Source of the DNA: an uncultured Anaerolineaceae bacterium
GTDB taxonomy: Bacteria; Chloroflexota; Anaerolineae; Promineifilales; Promineifilaceae
Direction: 5' to 3'
Length of the DNA stretch: 14,809 bases
Assembly (NCBI GenBank): GCA_937967805.1
Contig: CALBTC010000332.1
Coordinates: forward strand, 1 to 14,809
A program made the position numbers and the translations under genes. Positions within the stretch are counted from its first letter, which is position 1, and each line of letters begins with the position of its first letter. Under the pieces are notes generated by a model. It was given only the letters and a program-made list of their open reading frames with translations. It made no database searches and had not been told where the DNA came from. Shown here in pieces: positions 1 through 8,600 of the stretch.

Positions 1-45
1 CCGAAAAAAGTGTACTCTGCCTTTTCTCTATGTCCACTTTTTCGG
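1..45. repeat. imperfect inverted repeat at left edge
   Basis: CCGAAAAAAGTG (1-12) is the reverse complement of CACTTTTTCGG (35-45) except that one arm has six A's and the other five T's. The spacer is 22 nt. The right half (26-41, CTCTATGTCCACTTTT) recurs with one mismatch at 12070-12085, beside another repeat after ppdK. This may therefore be the edge of an interspersed repeat, or a terminator for a gene left of the window. The element is cut by the window edge, so its full extent is unknown. Confidence 0.35.
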
Positions 46-211
46 GGGAAGGTCACGATGTGGACCCGAAAGACTGGCAGGAAAAAATGACCTATCGGTG
101 AAACAGGGTTTTCGTATCTTATCGGCTTATGTGGTGGCAAACGGCCGTTTCTGGATTGTTACTGAATCCGACCGCAGTAGTACCACGATCCTTTTACCAA
201 CCAAATACTAA
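30..211 (+). pseudogene. frameshifted remnant of a small conserved protein (C-terminal part)
   Basis: Two overlapping frames together read like one protein. The first (30-98) gives GEGHDVDPKDWQEKMTYR and then hits TGA at 99-101. The second, entered near 98, gives KQGFRILSAYVVANGRFW, then IVTESDRSSTTILLPTKY, ending in TAA at 209-211. The combined pattern (DWxxxxxxR, then GxRhLSAY, then WVITExDRSxTTxLLP and the stop) matches, from memory, the C-terminus of a widespread family of about 100 residues. Its function is unknown; its members are often loosely labelled 'type I restriction endonuclease subunit M'. The shift needs a small indel near 98. The N-terminal part of the family is missing here or lies outside the window. 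A copy of ACGGCCGT lies inside it (141-148). Confidence 0.5.
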
Positions 212-299
212 GACCAAAATCGATACGGGAGCACCTTCAATTGAATCGACGTAAGTTATAAAGTTTGTTATCTTAAGGGCGAAGCTCTTTTCTAATTTT

Positions 300-1184
300 T
301 TGTCTCAAAGTATCCCAGAACCTTTGAGAGCGTACAATACGGGAAACCTACGTATGGATATCCGTAAAGGATGTTTATTGGCAATTCTTGTTTTCATAGT
401 AGCTGTAGTTTTAGACTACAATTATGATGAAATCGCACTATGGACAGACTTTTTGCTCGGCTATGTTGACAGCACGTTCATCACAAGATACGCACCTATC
501 ATAATTTCATTTATTGCACTTATTGTGAGCATGTTTTCACTGCGCACTTCCCGAAAGAGAACCGAGATCGCCCTGAAACAATTAAACGAACAACAAGCAG
601 CGCGTGCCGAGCAGCGTCTCCGAATTACCGCAATTGAGAGCTTAAGAGAGAGCAGAGGAGAAAGATCAGGTCAATGGGCAGTGAAATTTGTCGTCAACAA
701 TCAGGGAAGTGAACCAGTATATTTTTCTGCACTGCATATCGACTTAATCTTTAGAGGTGAATGGCCAGATAATCCAATTAAAGCCTTAGTGTTAGGTCGA
801 GAAGTAAGAAAATGTTATTTTACCTTGCATTTTTTCCACGCCATTAAGTCGACCAAAGGCTACTCATCGGAGTGGAAGCTTGGCACATCGAACAGAGCTG
901 CCTTGTTTAACTGGAGCACGAGAGAACCAATATACATTTCTCCAGAGAGTGAAAGGCTAGGTCCGCTCCCTGGGAATAAAGAACTATGGATGCTAATTGG
1001 TAGTTTCCCTTATGAATTGCAACAAGATTTAGACATCGAATTCAACCTTTCTACAATCGAATGTCAATTTGATACTGACCAAGAACGTGTTGAGGTTGAA
1101 GCAAACATCGATTTCGGCTCGAACCTAATCAACTCTAAATTAAAGCGAGAGATTGAAATGTTGTTAGAAAAATATTCACCATAG
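300..1184 (+). CDS. unknown protein with two N-terminal membrane helices and a soluble C-terminal domain
   Basis: I do not recognise this protein. From the TTG start at 300 it is 294 residues. An ATG at 354 (residue 19, just before the first helix) is an equally plausible start, and neither has a convincing Shine-Dalgarno site. Visible parts are a hydrophobic helix at about 24-40 and a second at about 63-81. A charged, probably coiled-coil stretch with many K, E and Q follows at about 85-112. A soluble domain at about 125-265 contains VKFVVNNQGSEPVYF, the kind of N-x-G-x-x-P strand seen in beta-sandwich domains. Both termini are probably cytoplasmic, with a short outside loop. Base composition is visibly more A+T-rich than ppdK or the kinase genes, which suggests recent acquisition. 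It stands alone between decayed segments. It could be a membrane-bound sensor or accessory protein, but nothing shows a catalytic role. Confidence 0.7.
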   Translation: MSQSIPEPLRAYNTGNLRMDIRKGCLLAILVFIVAVVLDYNYDEIALWTDFLLGYVDSTFITRYAPIIISFIALIVSMFSLRTSRKRTEIALKQLNEQQAARAEQRLRITAIESLRESRGERSGQWAVKFVVNNQGSEPVYFSALHIDLIFRGEWPDNPIKALVLGREVRKCYFTLHFFHAIKSTKGYSSEWKLGTSNRAALFNWSTREPIYISPESERLGPLPGNKELWMLIGSFPYELQQDLDIEFNLSTIECQFDTDQERVEVEANIDFGSNLINSKLKREIEMLLEKYSP

Positions 1185-1358
1185 CATCAAATAAGTCTAT
1201 ACGCTGTCAATATTGCACCTGCATCAACAGCCGAATCACCGAAATTATTGGCGTCCCTACGTCATGCATAACCGCTCTGGCTTTGAAAAATATTGGTGCT
1301 CAAGCATGAAGGGATACGGCCTTTGTCCAAGTGAGACATTAAAGCGTACTAGTACAGG

Positions 1359-1397
1359 AATCGGCCGTTTGCAAGGTTTGTGTGCAAACGGCCGATT
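1359..1397. terminator. perfect 15-bp hairpin containing the CGGCCG palindrome, terminator-like
   Basis: AATCGGCCGTTTGCA (1359-1373) and TGCAAACGGCCGATT (1383-1397) are perfect reverse complements separated by a 9-nt loop. Two further G-T pairs could extend the base. The right side is followed by TTCATTTCT, a poor U tract for a plus-strand terminator. It lies about 175 bp after the gene ending at 1184. A bidirectional terminator or a processed RNA structure are both possible. Confidence 0.5.
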
Positions 1398-1675
1398 TTC
1401 ATTTCTCTACCCCATAACCAGCGGCTCATGAACTTGGAAAACAGCGTTGAAAATGATAGCATTGCGCCGTCCATTATGACGGACTGAGGAAGAGAGCAAT
1501 GGGGAAACAGGGCAACTATTTTCACGCTGTCGGCAACATGCATATATAGCCCTCTTACTTTTCGATGGAATTAACTCATAGACAAGAGACAACTCGAATA
1601 TTTGTCTACAATGCAAACAGCCGTAACCTTCGAGAGTAATGGCCGTTTTTCATCACTCGCATATTAGAAGATTTT

Positions 1676-1813
1676 TCAATTTTCCAGAGAATCTTCTAAA
1701 TCCAGCTCCACAAGAGTAAATTTTGTGTAATCCAGCGACTGGTGCCGGAAGTAGTTATTTTTCAGCTTGGTATAGTGGCTGTTGATGGCCGCGAGGCTTT
1801 TGATCGGCCGTTA
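1676..1813 (-). pseudogene. possible C-terminal coding remnant
   Basis: On the minus strand this frame reads SLAAINSHYTKLKNNYFR, then QSLDYTKFTLVELDLEDS, then LEN and a stop (TGA, plus positions 1676-1678). Upstream it is closed by a TAA at about 1814-1816, so only about 45 codons are open and there is no start with a ribosome-binding site. The composition (alternating hydrophobic and charged residues, few rare residues) looks protein-like, but I do not recognise a family. It may equally be chance, since the frame is short. Confidence 0.25.
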
Positions 1814-1839
1814 GGGTGATGATATGATACTGACCAGCG

Positions 1840-2298
1840 ATGACGAAACTCTCCCATACCCAATTTCTCAAAACACTCCCTGAACTGGTGATAGCTCGCT
1901 TGCCGGAATCACTGCAAGGAATTAAGGTTCACCAGCCATATCGTTGGCTGACCCAATTCAATTATGGTGAACAAAGACTCCACTACGAGGTTTCCTCTGC
2001 CAAGCATCGGCCGGGTTGGGAGTTGGGGTTCCACTGCGAGGCCAAAGACCGCAATCTAAATCGCTACCTGCTTATGGGGTTCCGTCGCCACCTTTTTGAA
2101 ATCAAGGATGTTTTGGGGCCTGCTGTCGAAGCCGAAATGTGGGATAAGGGCTGGACGAAGATATATGAAGTGTACCCCGCCGGAGAGTTGAACAAGACCT
2201 ATCAGGAAGCGCTTGCCAACCGTATGGCTGAATTCATCGTATGCCTACACCCTATTTACGTTAAGCTGCGCAATGATGTGGCAAAGAATTACCGCTAA
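1840..2298 (+). CDS. unknown protein, first of a tandem paralogous pair
   Basis: A 152-residue soluble protein of unknown function with no signal peptide or membrane helix. The ATG at 1840 is the first in frame; there is no clear Shine-Dalgarno site, although GGGTGATGAT lies some 20 bp upstream. The core reads RLHYEVS (about 48-54), WELGFHCE (about 61-68), LNRYLLMGFRRHLFEIKD (about 74-91), AEMWDKGWTKIYEV and CLHPIY near the end. The next gene repeats this core: over the last 107 residues I count by eye 64 identities, about 60%. The conserved acidic, aromatic and lysine residues (HCE, EIKD, EMWDKGW) could form an active site, and the shape loosely recalls small nuclease-like DUFs such as DUF4268, but I cannot establish that. 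The pair lies 25 bp apart and is probably co-transcribed. Confidence 0.75.
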   Translation: MTKLSHTQFLKTLPELVIARLPESLQGIKVHQPYRWLTQFNYGEQRLHYEVSSAKHRPGWELGFHCEAKDRNLNRYLLMGFRRHLFEIKDVLGPAVEAEMWDKGWTKIYEVYPAGELNKTYQEALANRMAEFIVCLHPIYVKLRNDVAKNYR

Positions 2299-2323
2299 AC
2301 ACGTTCACCGTCATTAGTCAAGA

Positions 2324-2788
2324 GTGAAGGCTCCCCCTCCACATTTTAAACTTTTGCCGGCATTGCGCTCACTTGAAAAAAGAGGGCCTCAGCAAGTTGA
2401 CTACTGTCGCCGCCGATGGGCAACCTGCCTCTTACTGTACAACAACGTACACTTCGGTGAGACCCGGCTCCACTATGAATTGTCGCGCGTGCCCCGGCGC
2501 GAGGCGTGGGAAATCGGCTTCCACTTTGAGTCTGGCGATAAGCAGCTCAACCGCTTTTTGTTGCAAGGGTTTCGCCGCCACCTGTTTGAGATAAAAGATA
2601 CCCTGGGCGAATCATTTGAAGCCGAAATGTGGGACAAAGGCTGGACCAAAGTATATGAGGTCGTCCCCGCCGAAGCATACACCAACGACCACCAAGCAAA
2701 AATTGGCAAGCGCATGGCCGAAGTGATCACCTGCCTGCACCCTATCTTTGTTGATTTGCGGAGCCAGGCGGCACGGGTGAAACGGTGA
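2324..2788 (+). CDS. unknown protein, second of a tandem paralogous pair, with diverged N-terminus
   Basis: A 154-residue paralogue of the gene just upstream (1840-2298). The shared part begins at GETRLHYELS and includes WEIGFHFES, LNRFLLQGFRRHLFEIKD, AEMWDKGWTKVYEV and RMAEVITCLHPIF, with no gap against its neighbour over about 107 residues. The N-terminal third is poorly conserved, and its stretch RRRWATCLLLYNNVHFGE is about four residues longer than the matching part of the first copy. That region may hold compensating indels or early decay. The GTG at 2324 is the only workable start upstream of the conserved core, and AAGAG just precedes it. Duplication followed by divergence is the simplest history. 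Function is unknown. Confidence 0.65.
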   Translation: MKAPPPHFKLLPALRSLEKRGPQQVDYCRRRWATCLLLYNNVHFGETRLHYELSRVPRREAWEIGFHFESGDKQLNRFLLQGFRRHLFEIKDTLGESFEAEMWDKGWTKVYEVVPAEAYTNDHQAKIGKRMAEVITCLHPIFVDLRSQAARVKR

Positions 2789-2830
2789 GCTGGCGAAAGG
2801 TGAAAAATAGAGAACGGCCTGCTTTGCCAA

Positions 2831-4378
2831 TTAGAATTCCGGCTCTGCAACCGGCGGCAGCCGGGAACGCTTAATCGCCTCGACAAGCTCTTGGACGCGT
2901 ACCGGCTTGCTGATGTAATCGTCCATCCCCACGCTCAAAAATCGTTCCTTATCTCCTTCCAGGGCGTTGGCCGTGAGGGCAATGATGTGTGGCTGTTGCT
3001 CTGGTTGGAAATCGTGGCGAATGATTTTGGTTGCTTCCACGCCGTCCATATCGGGCATCTGGACGTCCATCAATACCACGTCGTACCTCTGCCGCTGCAG
3101 CGCTTTTAACACCTCTATGTCGTTACCGGCTACGTCAGCCCGGTACCCCAGCCGCTTCAGCAGGCGCAGCGCTACTTTCTGATTAATGGCATTATCCTCC
3201 GCCAGCAAGATACGGAGGGGGGAATCGTTGCGCTAGTTCAGAATTAAATAGAGACCCATTGTCCGGTTGAGGCGAGACAAGCCCGTTTTGTCCCATCACC
3301 GTTAATTCAAGGATATGGTTGAGCTGGCTGGGCCGGATCGGTTTGGTCAACTGCCGGTTAAAGAGCGTTGCTGCCGGTTCGGCCAAAATCCCCAGTGAGG
3401 TCAACAAAACAAGCGGTGTGGTTTTACTCTAAGGCAGCTTGCAGATTTCTGCTGCCAGCTGAGCGCCGTCCATTCCCGGCATCTGCATGTCCAAAATAAT
3501 ACAGTCAAAAGGCGGCTCTTGCGCCAATATTTCCAGCGCTTCTGGGCCGGCAGACGCCAGACGCGAGGTCACTTGCCACAATTGCAAATAATGCTTGAGG
3601 ATGAGGCGGTTGACGGCGTTGTCATCGACGACCAGAATTCGCTTTTGGCCAACGGCGCTGACCCAATCGGTTGTTTCTTGGACCACCTCAAGCGGCAGGG
3701 TAAAGGCAAAGGTGGAGCCGCGTTCCAGTTCGCTCTCGACCCAGAGCCGGCCGCCCATTCCTTCGGCCAGCTTTTTGCTGATGACCAGCCCCAAGCCGCT
3801 GCCGCCAAAGCGGCGTGTGGTGGAAGAATCAACCTGGCTGAACGATTGAAATAACCGGTCCATGCGGCCAGGGGGAATGCCGATACCGGTATCGATGACC
3901 GCCACCTGCACCTGAACACGGCCGTTTTCCATCTCTTCACCGGTCACCGACACCACCATTTCACCCTCACTGGTAAACTTGACCGCATTTCCCACCAGGT
4001 TGACCAAAATCTGGCGGATGCGGGTGACGTCGCCAATGACTTCATTGGGCACGGACGGGGCAATAAGGTAAGCCAGCTCGATCCCTTTTTGCGCCGCTTT
4101 GGCGGCAAACTAATCGATAGCATCGCAGTAGTCAGCATAGCCACCAGAAAAGTGGCAAATAAACCGGATTTCCAACCATAAAGCCAGGCCAACGAGACCG
4201 CGAAAAGAAAGGGGAAGAGGGCAAATAGAGCTAGAGGGGGAATAGATAAAGAAACAATCAAAGGCTGGAGCAGGAAAAACTGTGTGCAATAGATGGTAAT
4301 GAAAAGGGCAAATACGAGCCGTTGCCGCTGTTGTGGCGTGAAACGATCTTTTATTTGCTGTCTGACGTTCATAAACAT
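2831..4378 (-). pseudogene. hybrid sensor histidine kinase, multiply disrupted
   Basis: Reading from 4378 downward, an N-terminal membrane region (MFMNVRQQIKDRF, then several hydrophobic helices to about 4120) jumps frame near 4105-4120 into FAAKAAQKGIELAYL. This runs into a histidine-kinase ATPase domain with LVNLVGNAVKFT, DTGIGIP and GGSGLGL. The dimerisation/phosphoacceptor-histidine domain that should lie between is absent, which implies an internal deletion. Receiver domain 1 follows (phosphoacceptor Asp codon at 3489-3491, in ILDMQMPGMDG). It is cut by an in-frame TAG (plus 3429-3431), after which the same frame continues with SKTTPLVLLTSLG. A six-G run (plus 3217-3222) then shifts the frame. 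With five G's the text would read ELAQRFPLRILLAEDN and join receiver domain 2 (Asp codon 3065-3067, SKP lysine motif), ending at 2831. BarA-type kinases with two receivers have this order. Three lesions mean it cannot make a working kinase. Confidence 0.88.
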
Positions 4379-4625
4379 TGAGGCTTACCTGAAAACGCGA
4401 TACTGCACGAAATATGTTTGCTGAAGCGGGAAAGTCTTGCAATTAAAAGAAGCCTGGTGCGCCCGCTTTTGCTCAATTACTTGAGCAAATTACCTCAGGT
4501 TTTTCTGCAATTGATATGGTTTATATATCTGAAGATCTTAGGCAGCACAAGACGACTTTAGCCCCCTCTTCGTTCCCCTGTAAATTGAACATCCCCGTTC
4601 GATGCCAAAACAGGGAGGTTCGGTA

Positions 4626-5525
4626 TCATTCATGGTGTATTTGATTGAGTTCCGTCTCGCTGAGAAAACCAGTGGCTGCGCCGTCACTGCCGATTTTGTA
4701 GGCGGCGAACAGGATTGCTTTTTGTAGGGCGGTGTACGGATCATGGCTGGTGCGGTAGAAGTGGTTAAAGGCGGCGAAAAGGGCGTCGCCCGCGCCGATG
4801 GTGTTGACGATGGGGCGCATTTGCACGGCGGGGAGCCGTTTGCAGAAGTTGTCGGCCTTCACCGCCAGCAGCGCACCTTCGGCTCCCAGGCCAATCACCA
4901 CAATTTCGGTGCCAAATATGTTTTGCAGCTTTTTGGCCCACTGCTCCGGGGGCAGGGGAAGAAGCTCATGGCTCATGAAGAGGATGGTGGCCGCAGCCAT
5001 GTAGTCCCCATGGTACGCCTCGTGTAAGTCTTCGATTACATTGATGTTGGTTGCTATGGGGATGTTTGCGGCTTGTGCCGTGTTGAGAAACGGCGGTTTG
5101 TATTTCAGATTGCCCAAAATTGCCAGGTTGCTTTCTTGGAGGGCTTGCTGGAACAGGTCGGGAGGATACGGCCGTTCCTGCACGTCCTTCAGGTCCGTAT
5201 GGCCCTGCCGCCGGCCTGTTTTGTCATACAAGATGACGGATTGGGCCGTTTGCGGTATTCCGGCAACGACATACGCCGTGCCCAGACCATCTGCCTGGGC
5301 CTGCTGCCGCACCTGCTCACCGGCCACGTCGCGGCCCACCAGCGTCAGAAAGTTCACCGGGCTGCCCAGCGTGGTGAGCGCCTTGGCAATGTTGTAACCA
5401 ACCCCGGCTACGGCCGTTTGAATGCCAAAAAACGGGTAGCGCATCGGCGTGTATTTAATGGGGAACTGCTCGACGGCGACCGTTGTTTCTATATTGCTGT
5501 GTCCGCAAACTAAAATTTTTGCCAT
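4626..5525 (-). CDS. PfkB-family (ribokinase-like) carbohydrate kinase
   Basis: Cytoplasmic 299-residue sugar or nucleoside kinase of the ribokinase/PfkB fold, transferring phosphate from ATP to a substrate hydroxyl. Evidence is the N-terminal strand AKILVCGHSN, the glycine-rich substrate segment AVAGVGYNIAKALTTLG (about 38-54), the FMSHELL segment (about 183-189), the nucleotide-binding GLGAEGALL (about 212-220) and the signature NTIGAGDALF (241-250) with catalytic Asp247. In most relatives the first signature residue is Asp; here it is Asn241. I chose the ATG at 5523-5525 because AAGGAT lies about 6 nt upstream. An in-frame ATG 13 codons earlier has no such site. The gene follows the intact histidine kinase on the same strand with a 150 bp gap, so it could be read from the same transcript. 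Substrate is not evident; a ribokinase-, fructokinase- or adenosine-kinase-like role cannot be separated by eye. Confidence 0.88.
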   Translation of the reverse strand: MAKILVCGHSNIETTVAVEQFPIKYTPMRYPFFGIQTAVAGVGYNIAKALTTLGSPVNFLTLVGRDVAGEQVRQQAQADGLGTAYVVAGIPQTAQSVILYDKTGRRQGHTDLKDVQERPYPPDLFQQALQESNLAILGNLKYKPPFLNTAQAANIPIATNINVIEDLHEAYHGDYMAAATILFMSHELLPLPPEQWAKKLQNIFGTEIVVIGLGAEGALLAVKADNFCKRLPAVQMRPIVNTIGAGDALFAAFNHFYRTSHDPYTALQKAILFAAYKIGSDGAATGFLSETELNQIHHE

Positions 5526-5675
5526 GAGGCTATCCTTGTGTGCCAAAAACCCAATCTTATGCAAATCACCACCAATTGCCCACCGCCGGGCGCATATGGG
5601 GTGGATGTCACATTGACCCTGAGCGGGTTGGCTGGCAGAAAGCGATAGGCTGGTGTGCCGGATAACTGCAGGCTG

Positions 5676-8600
5676 CTATTTCAGGGTGGCGGCAATGGCC
5701 TGGCTTAACTGAGCCGGCTGAACCGGTTTAGACAGCACGATCCGCACCCCTATTTTCCGCAGGCTGTCGGCGTCAATATCCAGCGGATGCCCGGTGACAA
5801 AAATGACCGGTGGTGATGAGTCTCGCTGCTGCAATGCCTGAACGAAGGGAATGCCGCCCATTTTGGGCATGATCACGTCGCAGATGATTAGGTCAACGAC
5901 CGTTCCCTGTTCCAGCAGTGCCAGCGCCTCGGCGCCATTCGCCGTTGCCACCACGTCGTATTGCAAGAGGGTGAGGCTTTCTACCAGCGCCTCACGTAAG
6001 TCGGGTTCATCTTCGACTACCAAAAGACGTTCGCCGCGGCCGGGAACGGCCGTTTCCGGCAGTTCTGTGGACACGCTGTCTGCCTGCACCATCATGGCCG
6101 GTAAATAGATGTCAAAGGTTGCTCCGGCACCTGGTTCGCTTTGCACAGCAATAAACCCTTCGTGTTGGGCGACGATGCCATGTACCTGCGACAGGCCAAG
6201 CCCCGTGCCCTTGCCCGGCTCTTTGGTCGTGACAAACGGTTCAAAAATATGATCCATCACGGCCGGAGCAATCCCGGTGCCGCTGTCCTTCACCGACAAT
6301 CGTACCCAACTGCCGGGCGGCATCAGGGGCAGCGGCGTCTGCTCAGCATCGTCGAGCAGCAGATGAGCCAGCTTAAACTGCAAACGGCCGCCTTCAGGCA
6401 TGGCGTCGCGGGCGTTAAAGGCCAGATTCATGATGGTTTGCTGCATGCGGGTGACATCTGCCTGCACAATATAATTGCCCACCCCGTGCATAAACTGAAT
6501 CTCAATGTTTTCCGGCAGGGTGCGCTGCAGCAGCTTAACTTCTTCTTTGAGCAGGCTTAGCAAGTCTAACGGCCGTCGCTCAAACACGGCCCGACGACTG
6601 AAATCCAGTATCTGCTCAATCAGGCGGGCGGCGCGCTGGGCTTGCGCGTCGATCGTTTTGATTTGCTCCCGCTCTTTGGCAATGAGGTGGGGCGAACGCG
6701 CCAGCAACTGCGCATACAGCAAAATAACGGCCATTAAGTTATTAAAATCGTGGGCAATGCCCGCCGCCAACTGGCCGATGGCCGCCAGCCGCTCCTGCCG
6801 CTGAAGCTGTTCTTCAATTCGCCTTTGCTCCGTGACCTCGCGCAGCACCAACACCCACCCCTGTGAAACAGGTCCAGATTTAACCTGCTGTGGAATTAAC
6901 TCAAAAATCTGATTCTGAATCCGTATTTCATGCCAGTTCCCCTGCTCTGGCTGGGGTAACAGCGAAGCCAAAGGTTTATCCCCTAAATTGGTAATCTTAT
7001 CGCCTACGGCTGCATCAGCCAGAAGCGCCAGGTACTCTTGCGCTTTATCATTGGCAATGAGAATTTCTCCGCCCCGATCTAGCAAAAAGATACCCTCTGG
7101 TACGCTTTGCATAAACTGATTCATTTGTTCAGCCTGCGCCTGTACTTGATTAAGTAGCTGCTCCCGGTCTGCTTCGGCCTGCTTTCGCTTGGTAATATCT
7201 TGTTTGATGGCAATAAAATGGGTCATATCCCCATCTTGGTTCCAAACCGGCGTGATTGCCTCTTCTTCATAATAGAGCGTGCCGTCTTTGCGCCGGTTAA
7301 TGAGCTCACCGCGCCAAACATTGCCGCTCAAAATGGTTTGCCAAAGTGATGTAAAGAAGGCGCGATCATGCTTGCCCGAATTTACCAATTCTCTGGGATT
7401 TTTGCCCAAAGCCTCTGCCAGGGTGTAGCCGGTCAGTTCGGTAAAGGCTGGATTGACCCATTCGACCATGCCGTTAATGTCTGTAATGACGATGCCGTTA
7501 GCGGCCGCATTGAGCGCGCTGTTTTGCAAATGCATCTGTTTTTCTGCATTTTTGCGCTCCGTTACGTCCACAGCGATGCTAATAATGCAGCGACGGCCGT
7601 CGGGCAGACGTCCTAATGGGGCGGAGCTAAATTCCCACACCCGCTGTGAGCCATCTTTGCAGGTGATATGGAACTCGCCTTCATCGACACGCTTATCAAG
7701 TTCATAGAGCCGGTCGATGCCGGCCATGACCTGGGCCTGCTCAACGCCATAGGCGCGTTCGGTCCATTTGCTTATCGTGGAAATTTCCTCAAACGCATAG
7801 CCGGTAATGTTTAGCAATGCCTGGCTAACAGCCAATACGTTTCCATCTTCAGCGTGAATGGCAATGGGGAAGGGGGCAAATTCAATCGCCCGGCGGAAGC
7901 GTTCCTCGCTTTGGCGGAGAGCCATTTCAGTTTGCTTGCGGTTGTGGATATCTAAAAAGACGCCCACAACTTTTTCCAGATCATCCTGATCGTTAAAAAC
8001 CGGCACGCCTCTGTCGAGCATCCAGCGGTAGGTGCCATCTTTTTGTAAGAAGCGGTATTCAATTTCTAAGTTTCGCTTCTGGACAAAAGCTGCGTCCACT
8101 GCCTGAGCGACGTAGGCCTGATCGTCCGGATGAATTTTTTCTTGCCATGCGGCCGTTGTGCCACCCATTTCTTCTGCTGAATAGCCTAAGATACGGCCGT
8201 AATCCCCTTCCCATCTCACTTCGCCGCGGGTAGGGAACCATTCATATACAATTTCGCCCAGCGCCTGCACCAGGGCCTGGTTGCGCTGGAAGACGCTGGC
8301 TCGTTCTGCTTCTACCCTTTTTTGTTCTGTCAGGTCTTTGGCAACGGCCAGATGGGTGATACGGCCGTTATAATGCATCTCATGGGAAATAACCTCCACC
8401 GGAAACACCGTACCGTCCTGACGGCGGTGCCGCCATTCCCCCGCATAGTTGATCGGTTTGCGCATGGTGGCCAGGTCATCCAACAGCAAAGGAATGTCTT
8501 CTGGCGGACGAATATCTTTGAGCGTTAAATTGAGAAACTCATCACGAGCATATTGGTATTTGTCAACGGCCGCATCATTCACTTCCAAAAATTCCAGCGT

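Larger units (their letters stand above)
1185..1839. other. gene-poor, probably decayed intergenic region
   Basis: About 650 bp with no ORF I trust. It holds a strong palindromic hairpin (1359-1397), a weaker hairpin made of AAACAGCC (1615-1622) and GGCCGTTT (1641-1648) followed by a T run, a variant CGGCCG core at 1805, and a minus-strand coding-like remnant (1676-1813). The plus-strand frame starting with TTG at 1213 (72 codons) has no ribosome-binding site and reads through the hairpin, so I do not call it a gene. The region looks like eroded sequence between accessory genes. Confidence 0.5.

Noticed and set aside
1213..1431. 72-codon plus-strand frame starting at TTG
   Set aside because: There is no ribosome-binding site, the composition is unlike a protein, and it runs straight through the 1359-1397 hairpin.
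1349..1616. Two overlapping minus-strand frames (64 and 69 codons)
   Set aside because: Both overlap the hairpin, have Cys/Ser-rich chance-like sequence and no start signals.
2473..2886. 137-codon minus-strand frame over the second paralogue
   Set aside because: The plus frame is supported by its 60% identical tandem neighbour. The minus frame is Arg/Ser-rich shadow sequence.
4379..4625. Intergenic gap between the broken kinase and the PfkB gene
   Set aside because: I looked for a terminator or small RNA. The best pairing is only six base pairs with a long loop, so nothing is called.
5510..5680. Open minus-strand frame between the kinase and the PfkB gene reading LSGTPAYRFLPANPLRVNV and onward
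   Set aside because: The sequence looks somewhat protein-like, but it has no start, is closed by TGA at once upstream, and overlaps the PfkB start. It may be a remnant, but I cannot support one.
7501..7508. NotI-type octamer GCGGCCGC
   Set aside because: It is one variant of the iterated CGGCCG core inside the kinase gene, with no separate meaning.
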